From assembly GCF_021134715.1 (NCBI RefSeq), contig NC_060025.1, forward strand, positions 2,914,001 through 2,978,000: a DNA stretch of 64,000 bases, written 5' to 3'. Below the pieces are notes generated by a model that did no database searches, was not told the DNA's origin, and worked only from the letters and a program-made list of their open reading frames with translations. Position numbers and translations under genes: made by a program. The DNA is from Daphnia pulex. Lineage: Eukaryota > Arthropoda > Branchiopoda > Diplostraca > Daphniidae. Shown here piece by piece: positions 46,051-57,400 of this stretch; the first letter of the stretch is position 1; each line of letters opens with the position of its first letter.

Positions 46051-46184
46051 CCCTTTCACTCGGAATGTGACCAAAATTGAATAGCGAACCACACCTCAAC
46101 CACAGACTGAGGTTCACTGTCAAGTTTGCTGGTATAAAAACGTACATTGCTTCCACAAACGCTATCAGTTCTTCAGCTGTCTTC
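46051..46184 (+). promoter_or_regulatory. Tandem-unit promoter block 3
   Basis: CCCTTTCACTCGGAATGTGA at 46051, CCACACCTCAACCACAG, TATAAAAAC at 46133 and TCAGTT at 46165. Confidence 0.75.
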
Positions 46185-46204
46185 AATAAACACACAACTC
46201 CAAC

Positions 46205-46805
46205 ATGAAGGTAAAAAAGAACAACATCCTGTGGATTACTCTTTCAACATTCGTTGAAAACTTTCTCATTTCGTTACAATGAAATTTTGTTTTCAAATAT
46301 TACAGTTCATCATCCTTGCCGCCCTTGTCGCCGTCGCAGCTGCTGACTACGCTCCCAAATACGAAGCACCCAAGTACGAGGCTCCCAAATACGAAGCCAA
46401 ATACGAGGAAGTCACCTATGTAAGTCTCATTAAAAAAAATGGAAATTGACACCTGAATGTCATCTATTGAATTATCACATTTTGCAACAGGCCCCTCAGC
46501 CATACAGCTTCGGATACGACGTCCAAGATAAGGAATCATACAACGACTTCGAGCACAACGAGAAATCCGACTACAACGTCGTCACTGGATCTTACCGCGT
46601 CGCTCTCCCCGACGGCCGCACCCAGATCGTCACCTACAAGGCCGACGCTTACGGATACACAGCTGATGTGAAATACGAAGGAGAGGCCAAGTACCCCGAG
46701 TACGTCGAGAAGCAATACAAGGCCGCCTCCTACCCCGCTCCGGCTTACTCTGCCCCAGCCTACTCTGCCCCAGCTTACCCCGCTCCCGCCTACCCCAAAT
46801 ACTAA
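46205..46805 (+). CDS. RR cuticle protein, tandem unit 3, 144 aa
   Basis: Exons 46205-46210, 46306-46419 and 46491-46805. Exon 2 is one codon shorter than in units 1, 2 and 4 (one Ala fewer in the VAVAAAD signal peptide). The RR domain (about 41-108) has SYNDFEHNEKSDYNVVTGS and the AYGYTADVKYEGEAKYPEY end. The tail begins VEKQYKAASYPAPAYSAP and ends YPKY. Confidence 0.93.
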
Positions 46806-47800
46806 AAATCCACTGACTGGATGCCTTATTTATTGATTCTTAAAAAATGATTTGAATGTCAATAATTGATAAAGATTTACTGTGATAGCGATATCATTAT
46901 GTCATCAAAAGTGATTAATATGGCTTACTTAAATAAAATACTTTACACGATTATCTGTCCTTTTTATTTTTTTTAAACTTATATACGAACAAGAGTTGAC
47001 ACTCGTTCAAAATTTAGGTAACCGCTCCCCCACTATGATCTGATTTAATTTAACTAGAACATGAGATTTTAGAGATTGGCTTTTACATTGTCCATAATGG
47101 TCTCACAAACTGGCGTGTGTAAAAGTAAAATCAAACGGGATTTTAAAAGCAGGTGACCACACCTTGGGATAAGGTTTATTAACAAACTCACAGAGTTATT
47201 TACCTTATATTTGGAAAAAAAATGAAGTGAGTTTTCCCCATTTTGCTAAAATACGTTTACTTACGGCCAGCAGTAGTTAATATAACAAACCATAACGTAT
47301 TTCACGATCCTTTATGAATAATAATTTAAAAAAATATCTGGGTCAAATATTGAAGAGACGCTAGTCATTCACCTTAATTTAAGTCTACTTACTCCCATAA
47401 GACAAGAAAGTCTTTAGAAAACATAATGGCAATTGTAATAAATCATGGATGATTACATATTGATCAATGAAACGATTACGGTTATCAATGAATTCATCAA
47501 TATGTATTACATTCATTTGTAAGGAAATAGTGAAGCAAACAAAACAAATAAATGAAAAAAATATGCCATGAATTCAAGATAGGCTATGATCTAAGACGAC
47601 AATAGAACCATAATTGCTGTGCTAAGGGCCTATCCATATTAATTCTGAAAAAAAATGTAAGTGCTGTAGCCTGTAAGTACATACTTTAATTGACCAGAAT
47701 TAAACTGGATTGAATATATTAGAGGGCGACTAAAAGGTAGATAATTCCATATGACCCTTTTCTTAAAACGCCGCTGTACAATTTCCTTTTTCTCCATATA
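46806..47800. other. Tandem-unit spacer 3
   Basis: No gene. ACCACACCTTGGGA at 47156-47169. The distal TTGAA motif is degraded here (AAACTGGATTGAAT near 47703). Confidence 0.6.
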
Positions 47801-47935
47801 CCCTTTCACTCGGAAAGTGATGACCAAAATTAAATAGAGAACCACGCCTCGACCACAGAGTGAGGTTCACTGTCAAAATTGGTATAAAAACGACCACTGT
47901 TTCCACAAACGCTATCAGTTCTTCAGCTGTCTTCA
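47801..47935 (+). promoter_or_regulatory. Tandem-unit promoter block 4
   Basis: CCCTTTCACTCGGAAAGTGA at 47801, CCACGCCTCGACCACAG, TATAAAAAC at 47883 and TCAGTT at 47915. Confidence 0.75.
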
Positions 47936-47954
47936 ATAAACACACAACTCCAAC

Positions 47955-48546
47955 ATGAAGGTAAAAAAGGCACAACATCTTTTGGATTGGCCTCTCAACA
48001 TTCCTCAAAAATTGTCCCAACTCTTTACAATCCAAGTTGTTTTCAAATATCACAGTTCATCATCCTCGCCGCTCTCGTCGCCGTCGCAGCTGCTGCTGAC
48101 TACGCTCCCAAGTACGAAGCACCCAAGTACGAGGCTCCCAAATACGAAGCCAAATACGAGGAAGTCACCTATGTAAGTCTCATTCATAAGAATGGAAATT
48201 GAAACCTGATGAATGTCATCTATTGAATTATCACATTTTCCAACAGGCCCCTCAGCCATACAGCTTCGGATACGACGTCCAAGATAAGGAATCCTACAAT
48301 GACTTTGAGCACAACGAGAAGTCCGACTACAACGTCGTCACTGGATCTTACCGCGTCGCCCTACCCGATGGCCGCACCCAGATCGTCACCTACAAGGCCG
48401 ACGCTTACGGATACACAGCTGATGTGAAATACGAAGGAGAGGCCAAGTACCCCGAGTACGTCGAGAAGCAATACAAGGCTGCTTCCTACCCCGCTCCGGC
48501 TTACTCTGCCCCAGCTTACCCCGCTCCCGCCTACCCCAAATACTAA
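47955..48546 (+). CDS. RR cuticle protein, tandem unit 4, 140 aa
   Basis: Exons 47955-47960, 48056-48172 and 48247-48546. Signal peptide FIILAALVAVAAAAD, linker with three KYEAP units. The RR domain spans about 42-109 and matches units 2 and 3. The tail is the shortest of the array (SYPAPAYSAPAYPAPAYPKY). Intron 1 keeps the TTTACAATCCAA and CAAATATCACAG blocks of unit 2, so units 2 and 4 are closest there. Confidence 0.93.
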
Positions 48547-49563
48547 AAATCCACTGACTGGATGCCTAATTTATTAATTCTTCAAAAATGGTTTGAATGT
48601 TAATAATCGATGAAGATGTTCTGTGATAGTGATATATCATTGTGTCGTCGGAATTTATTAATTGCTTACTGTAAATACATTCTGAAACACGAATTTTCTT
48701 CCTGGTTACTTCTTTTTCATTTTGTTGATTTCTAAGAACAAAAGTTGACTCTTTTGAAAATAATAACCGTTTCGTCAGTCGTCACTATGATCCAATTTCA
48801 GTTAGTTGGAATACGAGTTTTTAGAGATTGGCTTTTACTTTGTACATGTTTGCAAAATGCGGTGTGTAGCAGTGCAATGAAACTGGATTGTTCCTATCCA
48901 ACAGGAGGTGACCACACCTTGGGAAGAGGTTTTAACAAACTCACAGCGTTTACCTTATTTGGAAAAAAAAAATGAAATAAGTTTTCCCCCTTTCGCTTAA
49001 ATACGGTTACTCACGGTATATCCCACAATCCTTTATTAAATCTAAAAATAATATCGAGGTCAAACTGTTTACGGTTTGCAAGTCACTAGGTAAATCACCT
49101 TAATTGGAAGTAGACTTACTCTCGTTAAGCAAGTAATATTTAGAGAAAATAATGGAAATTATTTTGCATTGGTATTAAATCATGGATGTTTACATATTTA
49201 TCAATGAAATGATGGCGGTTATCAGCGAATTCATCACTATACAGTCATTTTTAAGGAAATAGTGATAAGCCAAAAAAAAAGATACCGTTGGAAAGCAGAA
49301 AAGGTGCTGGAAGGGCGGTACTTGGATCCCCGCAGTTCCCTGGATGCCCCGAGGAGTGTATAGTGTTCGCCTTGTTGGGTTCTTATTTACATGTGTGTGC
49401 ATACATAAGTGAAATCTAAACGTGACGAAATATTTTTTTTTGTTTTTTTTTTCGGATCTAGTATATTTTACATTCACCAACAGCTTATTGACCCCGTCTT
49501 CGTGCACTTTCCCCCAAATGCAAGTGCCATACATCATCAGATCAAAGACGCTAGGAAGTCGAG
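48547..49563. other. Tandem-unit spacer 4 and upstream region of the next gene
   Basis: No gene. ACCACACCTTGGGA at 48911-48924 and the AT-rich conserved segment up to about 49280 show that the fourth unit includes its full spacer. The similarity then stops. TATAAAAAC at 49564 belongs to the next gene. Confidence 0.6.
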
Positions 49564-49638
49564 TATAAAAACCCTCGACTTGCTTACCTCACAATACCAG
49601 TTGTGCCATTGCCATTCAACAAGAATCACTACTCCGCC

Positions 49639-50235
49639 ATGAAGGTAAAGACCCCAGCAGTGATATTACTACTTCTAAAGTGAAAATTCAGTCTAGACAG
49701 CGCTACAAAATATTTTTAAAATTTATTACATCCAGTTCGTTATTCTCGTCGCAATGATCGCCGTTGTTGCTGCCAACAATGCTTACAAGGCAGCACCACC
49801 AGCATACGAAACCCCCGTCACCTACGTGAGTTCAACACTCTTGAAATTTCAAACATTAATTATTAATTATTCTCCATTGGTATAAACAAATTTTAGCCCC
49901 CTAGACCATACAGCTTCAATTATGACGTCAAGGATAAGGTAAAATTTAGTTTTATCAATATTACGTCAAATATTCATCAGCCTTAATAAACATTATTGTT
50001 TCTTTTCTGATAGGAATCCTATGCCGATTTCGTCCATTCAGAGAGCAGCGACACCAAAGTGACCACCGGTTCTTACCGTGTCGAACTTCCCGACGGCCGC
50101 ACCCAGATCGTCTCATACAGAGCCGACGAAAATGGATACACCGCCGATGTGACATACGAAGGAGAGGCCCAGTATCCGGAATACAAGGAACCAGAGGCCA
50201 AAGCAGCTCCGGCAGCGTACGCTCCTGAATACTAG
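49639..50235 (+). CDS. RR cuticle protein with an extra intron in the RR domain, 119 aa
   Basis: Exons 49639-49644, 49736-49825, 49897-49938 and 50014-50235, all phase 0. Signal peptide FVILVAMIAVVAANN. The RR domain (about 33-100) reads RPYSFNYDVKDK, then after the extra intron ESYADFVHSESSDTKVTTG, SYRVELPDGRTQIVSYRAD and GYTADVTYEGEAQYPEY. The 75-bp extra intron (49939-50013) sits exactly between DKDK-type Lys and ESY, at an AAG|GA site that is uninterrupted in every other RR gene of the window. The tail is short (EPEAKAAPAAYAPEY) and lacks the usual YPKY end. TATAAAAAC at 49564, CCAGTT at 49597. Confidence 0.92.
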
Positions 50236-51174
50236 CCGAATCTCGTTTTCAAAATTTCAATCTCACATTAATAAATAAAAAAATAACCAAATATATGAAT
50301 TAACATCATAAATGGATCATCGATGACAGCGCTAAAAGGTCATAATAAATGTCGTGAAAAAACCAGTTCTATGCGAGAAATGTTTTCTTTTTTGTTCTCT
50401 AAAGTAATATACTTATACGGATCAAAATATTTATACATTTTAAAGAGCTCCATTCTTTTGGTCATGTGGGTTCGCGGTTCGCCGGTGCATACAGTCTGAT
50501 GTTAGAAAAGTCTTCAGACAAGGTCGTCCCTATTCCATTTTAAGAGAAAGTTCAACCGTTTCTCCAGCAGTCGCTAAATTAGACGGTTTGGCAGAGAGAA
50601 CTCTGTTGAAATCACGATGCGTACAGCATCACGGGACCATCCATCAAGGTGAAATTGATGGATCACCGCTATGAAAATAGCCTCATCATCACTTTCATTT
50701 TCTTTCCCGTTGAGACCAGATTGAGCCGTATAATGCTGTTCAACTCAGGTTGTGTCGAAAACTCAATTTGCATATTATAATAGGTAAAGTCGGCATTGTA
50801 CAGTCAAACTCGGAACCGTTTCACTTTTTCCAATGAATCTAAACAGAGGAAACACAGCAATGAATGCAACAAATTCTAATGAGCGCCTTGGGATATTGGC
50901 TCGAATCGTTGTCTCAGTTGCTGTTTACTGTCAGCTTTCGCTTAAACTGGCCTCGTCGCAGATAAATATAGCGACATCAAGATAATGTTATATCGGTGGT
51001 GGTCTTGGGTCCAATTCAAATATGGATCCAGTCCATCTACAGAGCGGGCGATTTCCTGTTTCATTAAAATCTTAGTATTGGCTTTCTCCATTCACTTTCC
51101 CTTCAAGTCTTTAGCGCCTCCCAAAAATCCACGAATTCAAGCTGATTGTCACCAGTTCACCACCTTTGTCTGAG
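50236..51174. other. Intergenic spacer
   Basis: Poly-A signals lie at about 50269. No gene is supported. TTCACTTTCCC near 51090 resembles the proximal promoter motif. Confidence 0.5.
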
Positions 51175-51263
51175 TATAAAAACCCCGTCCACTTATTCAC
51201 GTTTCAGCATCAGATAAGATAAGAAGCCAAGCAGTTCAACGAAATAATTATTCTCTCTTCAAC

Positions 51264-51869
51264 ATGAAGGTAAAAAAAAATCTACGGAATAACAATATCC
51301 ATTCTTCTGATCAAGCATTTACCGATAAATGTTTGTTTCCTTATTTTTAGTTCATCATTCTTACTACTATGTTCGCCGTCGTGTCCGCTATGCCCACCGA
51401 TCAGACCGATGACAAATATGTCAAGTTAGAATCAGCCCCAGCACCTGTGTACAAGACTCCGGCACCAGCTCCGGCTCCAGCTCCAGCACCTGCATACAAG
51501 GCTCCGGCTACGGCCCCAGCATCTACTGGATACGTTGCTCCCGTCAAAGAAGTATACGTAAGTCTAATAATAATTCATTGCTATTTATAATTTGGTATTC
51601 CAAATTAATATACGATTTTATTTCTTTTCCATCAGGTCCCTCAACCCTATAGCTTCTCGTACAATGTGGTGGACGATGAAACCTACAACGATTTCGATCA
51701 CTCTGAAAAAACGGACGGCAAAGTGACCACCGGATCTTACCGGGTCGAACTTCCGGACGGCCGTACTCAGATCGTTACGTACAGGGCTGACGAAAACGGC
51801 TACACGGCCAACGTCAAGTACGAAGGAGTAGCTCAGTATCCTGAGTACGTCGAAACTAAGAAATACTAA
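51264..51869 (+). CDS. RR cuticle protein with Ala/Pro linker, 148 aa
   Basis: Exons 51264-51269, 51351-51557 and 51636-51869. Exon 2 (69 codons) holds the signal peptide FIILTTMFAVVSA, then TDQTDDKYVKLESAP and a run of AP dipeptides (PAPAPAPAPAPAYKAP), ending EVY. The RR domain (about 72-139) reads QPYSFSYNVVDDETYNDFD, KVTTGSYRVELPDGRTQIV and NVKYEGVAQYPEYVE. Almost no tail follows (ETKKY). The repeats lie before the RR domain instead of after it, a mirror of the common layout. TATAAA at 51175, TCAGCA near 51204. Confidence 0.93.
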
Positions 51870-52816
51870 ACCGTGTTTATTTTTTACATCTTTACTGCTC
51901 AAAATACATTAGATTATATGTACTGTTATCATCTCAGTTGTTCACGACGTGACAATGTGTTCTGACCGTCGTCGCTGCCAAATAAATTTGTTTTTAAAAT
52001 TTCAAATTATTCTAACAAAATTTTGTGACGCATTCCCGACGCATTCTAATCGGAATTAAATTCCAACATGACATGAAATAGTGATACCAGTTATTTAACA
52101 AGGAATTTGTGTGAAAGCAGGAAGAGGTATTTCTTATTTCACTCTAAAAGATATCGGGTCTGCCGGAGAAAGTATTCATTCAATCTAATTATGGATCGAC
52201 CTGACGATGTTTTGTGGAAATTCGAACTAACAAAAGAGAAAATAGTAGGGGTGACCCATAGGTTATTTATTGCAGACAGGTCGCTTTCTGTTACATTAGC
52301 TTGTTTTTAACAAAAATCACCGCCCTTAATGAACAGCACTGCTAGAAAAAAAACAAGAAACAATACAATGAGATGATTGGAATCGCAAAAGGCGTTCACG
52401 TAGTTTCACTCGTGAGTCCCGACTCCCGAGACTCCATTGCGTTTTTACTATAGGTGCCATGATTGAAAAGGTATGATAAGACCTCGAATGTCCAGTTGTT
52501 TTATACTTCGTCAATCTATGCTGAAGCTCGGAACCCCTTCGGAATGGAAAATATATTATCATAGAGTTGCTCTCTGTCATTTGCATTTCGTATTTTGTTT
52601 GCCATTAGTATTCCTATGAAGCTTAATTTGACGCTCAAATCGGGGTCGAGCTGAGTCATCACGATTGATATACTGTGTAGTAGCCTCCAAATTAACATTT
52701 AAATAATTCCCCAGCATTTATTATTTTTTTTTTTTTTCACTCCTGTTGCTATTATCGCTTTCTCTTGCGCCTATATCTATTCAAGGAAACCGAAGCTACC
52801 ACAACAAGTTTCAAAA
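51870..52816. other. Intergenic spacer
   Basis: No gene is supported. An A/T-rich stretch and short frames show no motif. Confidence 0.45.
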
Positions 52817-53539
52817 ATGAATCTGGTTAGCTATCAAGTTACTTTATGGATTAACAATTTTTCTTTCTATTATACAGTTCACCCTGCTGCCTTAATTGTT
52901 ATCTGTGTTCCGCAATTTTGCAACGAATTGCGGAACTCGAGTACATACATATCTCTGAGCCAAAATAAAATTGATGATATTAGTCTAGAAAATAAATTTT
53001 CTGAGAAATATTTGTTTGTCAGGAATCAGGATGTAGTTATTCAAATCAAAGATACGTAAGATTTGTAGCAAACGATAACGTCACAATCGACCGATCTTAT
53101 CTCTGCTGAAAAGTTTCTGTGTGGTTATTTTAAAAGAGAAAAAACTTGAATATCAACTACCAGTCACTTGTCCTAAATGCTCCCAGTCTTCCTCTGTACC
53201 CCATGTTGATTTCAACAGAAAAATTTCTCAGAATTTTTCATCACAAAAATTTGTCGTGATAAAATTTGAAATATTTAAACGTACGGTTATGGCAAAGGAT
53301 TTATTTAACTTTTCGTGCGACTGGCTCTCATTATACAGCAGACTATGTCTATTGACGGAACAATAAATTTTTGGATGCTGCCATTTGTATTTTAAGCCAA
53401 GTAAAACCCATCGTACGAGTTTCGTTTTGTCCAAAACTGGTGGAAACGTGAGGTTGGTGGAAGACGCAATGGACGACGAAGTCTTCCTGGACAATAAATA
53501 TAGAAAACTCGAATGTGGTTCTGCTATGCTGGAAATATA
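52817..53539 (+). pseudogene. Coding-like fragments, possible decayed gene
   Basis: Three + strand segments look like protein but do not form a clean gene. 52817-53052 ends KFSEKYLFVRNQDVVIQIKD at a GTAAGA donor. 53121-53366 has LPVTCPKCSQSSSVPHVDF and SSQKFVVIKFEIFKRTVMA. About 53397-53538 has HRTSFVLSKTGGNVRLVED and DNKYRKLECGSAMLEI. The CPKC pair followed by a KFVVIKFEIFKR strand faintly recalls the zinc-binding and LxxxLKRF part of ubiquitin-specific proteases; this is a weak inference. No catalytic Cys or His box was recognised. It may be a host gene relic, a set of exons I could not assemble, or a transposon fragment. Confidence 0.3.
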
Positions 53540-54315
53540 ACAGGTTGTTTCTCCTGAAAAAAGAGAAACGATCCCTTATCTATTTGTCCCAACGTTTTCA
53601 CTGAAATTTCATTGCTGGCTTCCTCGTGGGGATCTTGTTTTTCTTTTGCAATGTTCGTCGCGACATGTCGATGACCGTTTAATTGGAACGAAAGCCGGGG
53701 AAAGCGAATGAGCAGTCTCAATGTGTCTCCAATCTTTTCTTCGTTGTTTTTGTTTTTATTTTATTTTGTTTTTTGTCTGGTTTTAATCAAACGGAGAAAG
53801 TCTTTTGTAATTGCCCGCACAATAATGCAATTGTTTTAAAGAGCTAGTGTTGTTCACTTTGGGTGCCAATAATGAATAAAGAGAAATAAAATAGATTTTC
53901 CGATATCACAAACTGACTGACAAGTGACAACCGCTTATTGTCACTTTTATTTCAAAGTCGCTAGTTGTATATACCATATCCGCATATATTTTGACAAGGA
54001 CGCGCATCTAATAATACGACAAAAAATGAATTCACGCCCGATCACAATTATATGGACTGATCCACATAGGTGTATCGCATGAATGACCATTTTTGGAATG
54101 ATGAGCGGTGAAAGTAGAGAGAGAGAAAGTAACTGGTTCAAATAGACTCGTCGCGAAAACAATCCTCTTTCTCCACCGGTATCCCAGCAGAACGAGGAGA
54201 CGATCAAAAGAGAACCTGTTCGTCTTGTTTATTCGGGATATAGATTAATTGCTCCCATTCCTCAGTGGGTCCTTTTGAGACGGCAAGTCAAATCCTACGA
54301 GAATGTGAGCAAGTG
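53540..54315. other. Upstream region of the large secreted-protein gene
   Basis: No gene. A GAGAGAGAGAAAGT stretch lies at about 54116-54130. TATAAAAG at 54316 and TCAGTC at 54349 form the core promoter. Confidence 0.5.
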
Positions 54316-54400
54316 TATAAAAGGAAGCGTTCAAGCGTTGGGGATGCATCAGTCTGTGTTCGCCGTGCCTTCACTGTTGGTGATGATAGCGCCAAATAAA

Positions 54401-57400
54401 ATGAAGGTAAGTAAAAAAAAAACCAAAAACCAAAAAGAAGATTGGCTATATCGTAAAAGTGTCAAACGCTCATCGTTGATCAATGGATTTATCCCGTTTC
54501 TTAGATCGCCATTTTATCGATCGTCGTTTGTTCGATTTTGGCGGTGGACGCCGTCCCTGATAATAACGTTTACGGATCCAACCAAGTTCAATTTTCGCAT
54601 CCGCAACCAATCAATTACCATTACGTAAGTCAATGTTATTTCATTGATTTGAATCAAATTCAACTATAGAAGACTTCCGCCTGTTATTTGATACAGCCGC
54701 AGCCACAGCCTCAGCCTCATTACGGGTCTCAGCCAAACTATCACGGCCAGGCAGGATTTCATCCAGCTCCGCAACCTCAACAGCACCACGGCGCTAATCA
54801 ATTTTCTGAGCAATATTTAGTGACGGCCATCAAAACTGATCCCGCTCCTCCTCCGGTCCAGTATCAGCAGCCGAGCTTCAAACCGGAGAGTCCGTTTAAC
54901 GGCCAATCCTACATTATTGAGCCGTCTTACCTTCTGAAGCCATTCCGGCCGGAAACTAGCTATCACGCTCAGCCCTACCGTCCACATAACCCGCCAGCAC
55001 CTTATCCACCTACTTACCAGGCACCTTCCTATCCATCCTATCAAATTCCGTCCTATCCCGCACCCGTCTACAATCAAGCGCCAGCTTATCAGCAACAACC
55101 CTATCCAGCCCCGGTGTACCAAACCCAGCAGACGCAATCTTCTGTCTTCTTAGTGTACTCAACTCCGTTGTTGGCCGGGTATTCCACCAGCACCGTCACC
55201 ACTATTGAGCCGACCAAGACGGTAGAATTATCAGCCGTTTCGCCCAGTCAAATTCAACCTGTAGTTGAAACGGTGGTACCTGGACCCGCTGTCAAATGGT
55301 CGGACATTCTATCGGCGGACGCCAACGAACTAGGTCAAAAGTACGCGGACAAAGGTAAAGCCGATAAAGAAGTTGCTAAAGAATCGGAAGAAGACGACGA
55401 CGACGAAGAGAAACCGTCAACTACCAAAGAAAGTGATTCCAGCAGCCAGCCGGAGAAGAAGCAGCAGCAAGACAACGAAGGCAGTCAAGAACAGAGCAGC
55501 AGTTCGGAAAATGCCAATTCCCAGATTTCCTATCCGATTCCGGCTAATCTTGCTTCGAAAGCCGTTTGGAAAATTCCCAAGACGGTGGCCGACTACGTCC
55601 AGTCTGGCGCAGTGCCAGACGGCAGCGTCGATTCCGTCCAGCAAGAAGTCGGCGACAAAAAGAGTCCGTCCAGGGACTCTGAAAACGAAGAAAGTAGTAG
55701 CAAGTCCAGTTTGACAGATTACGACCAAGTTGGAACGGAGAATAAAGAAAGTAGCGAGACGACCACCGCTGACCAGGTCACCCAAGTTTCACTCCAAGGA
55801 GAGCCGGCCAAATACGAAGGACGGACCCAGCAGCACCAAGTCGAACAATTCACCAGCAGCGAAACACCTGGAGACAATCACAAGGAACCAGGTGTTGTCG
55901 AACTGGTTACTCCTCTTCAACAGGAGAAACCGAAATCTGGATCATCTGTTTACTACGAACAAGGTCCTACAATTGCTGGACAGGAAGTCGTCGAATCGAA
56001 ACCCCAGCAAGAGGAAAGCAACTTGGAATCCTCGACTCTCTACAAGGAACCGGTAGCCGAAATTATTAGTCAGCCGAATTATTCCGTTGCGGATAATTCG
56101 GAGGAAGAAGAAACCGGAACGGAAAAGTCGCCAGTCGTCTACCAGCAGGTCGACGAACTTCAGAAAGTCAATTACGAAGCTGCCAGTTATTATCAATCGC
56201 CTAAATCTGAAAGCCCGTCTGTTGCGGCCATTGCTGAAAATCCGGAAGTCCCAATCCAGGTCAGCCCGGAAGAGGTGTCACAACTCATTTACCAATTAGC
56301 TTCGCTTCCGGGATTCAAACCATCAGCTGAAAGCGAAGAAACCACCGATGCGGCAGTTGAGGTGTCGAGTGAAAGGCCGACGGATCCAGCGACCTATCAA
56401 TCTCCTGAGCCAGCACTTGCATCGTTACCGGATGAAAGCCAAGAGATTCCTGATGCTGCGACACCATCGACCGATAGACCGGCCTATCAAACGACTTACA
56501 AACCCGTGATCCCGAGAATATACCGGCCTAAAGTTGATTCGGGAGAAGTTGAGCCACCCGAGTCGGATTTCGGCGAAAAGATCAAAACTTTCACTAAATT
56601 CGCCCTTGCAGTTCAGAAGGCCACCCATCAAGGCATTTACCAGCAGCAATCTGAACCTGTACGAACTGCGGAGTCAATTAGTTTCACGCCCTCGGCCCCG
56701 TACGCCAGCGGAGAAGAAGTAACCCAGGATAACAAATCCGAAAGTGTAAGTACTCGAGAAAAAACCAGTTCGGAAAATGATTATGCGCCCGGCAATGTAA
56801 ACGACGAGCTGCTCAAAGTCCAGCAACCGGTCAGCGAGCCAACGTATCCAGCCGAGGGACCTACATACGAGGCCAGTTTGTTCTACAGAAAGCCCGTAGC
56901 CCCGGAAAATGAGGCTGCTGGACCTACTACTCCGCCCACGGCCATCCAATCTGAACTAGAGTTTTCAACTGAGGGGCCCTACAAGTTTAAGCCGCTTTTC
57001 TATGCTCAAGCGGCTGACAAATTCACGCCACCTCCACCTACTGCGGAAACCAATTACGAAGAGCCCAAGTTGGTCCAAAATGTTGCTGAAACGACGGGCT
57101 CTTATAACGGACGCATTGTGGCTGAGAAAATGTCACCCGATGAGCCTGTGCAAGTCATCAACGCATTCCACCAATTCGTGTACACAGGTCCGTCATCGGT
57201 TCCGGCAGATTCGACTTCGGCACCCATCATCGCCCAGTTGCCGGTTTTGGTTAGCGATCCGATGGAGAAGACGGACAATTACGCCACTCAAAGAATTTAC
57301 ACGGCATCGGCTGAAATCCCTGGCGATTACGTCGCATCCTCGACGCCAACTTACAGGGACCAGAATTCATACGTTACCAGTACGTACGCTTACATAGAAG

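Noticed and set aside
54344-54400. Upstream in-frame ATG for the 1,427-aa protein
   Set aside because: It lies before the predicted transcription start (TCAGTC at 54349) and would break the Met-Lys exon pattern.
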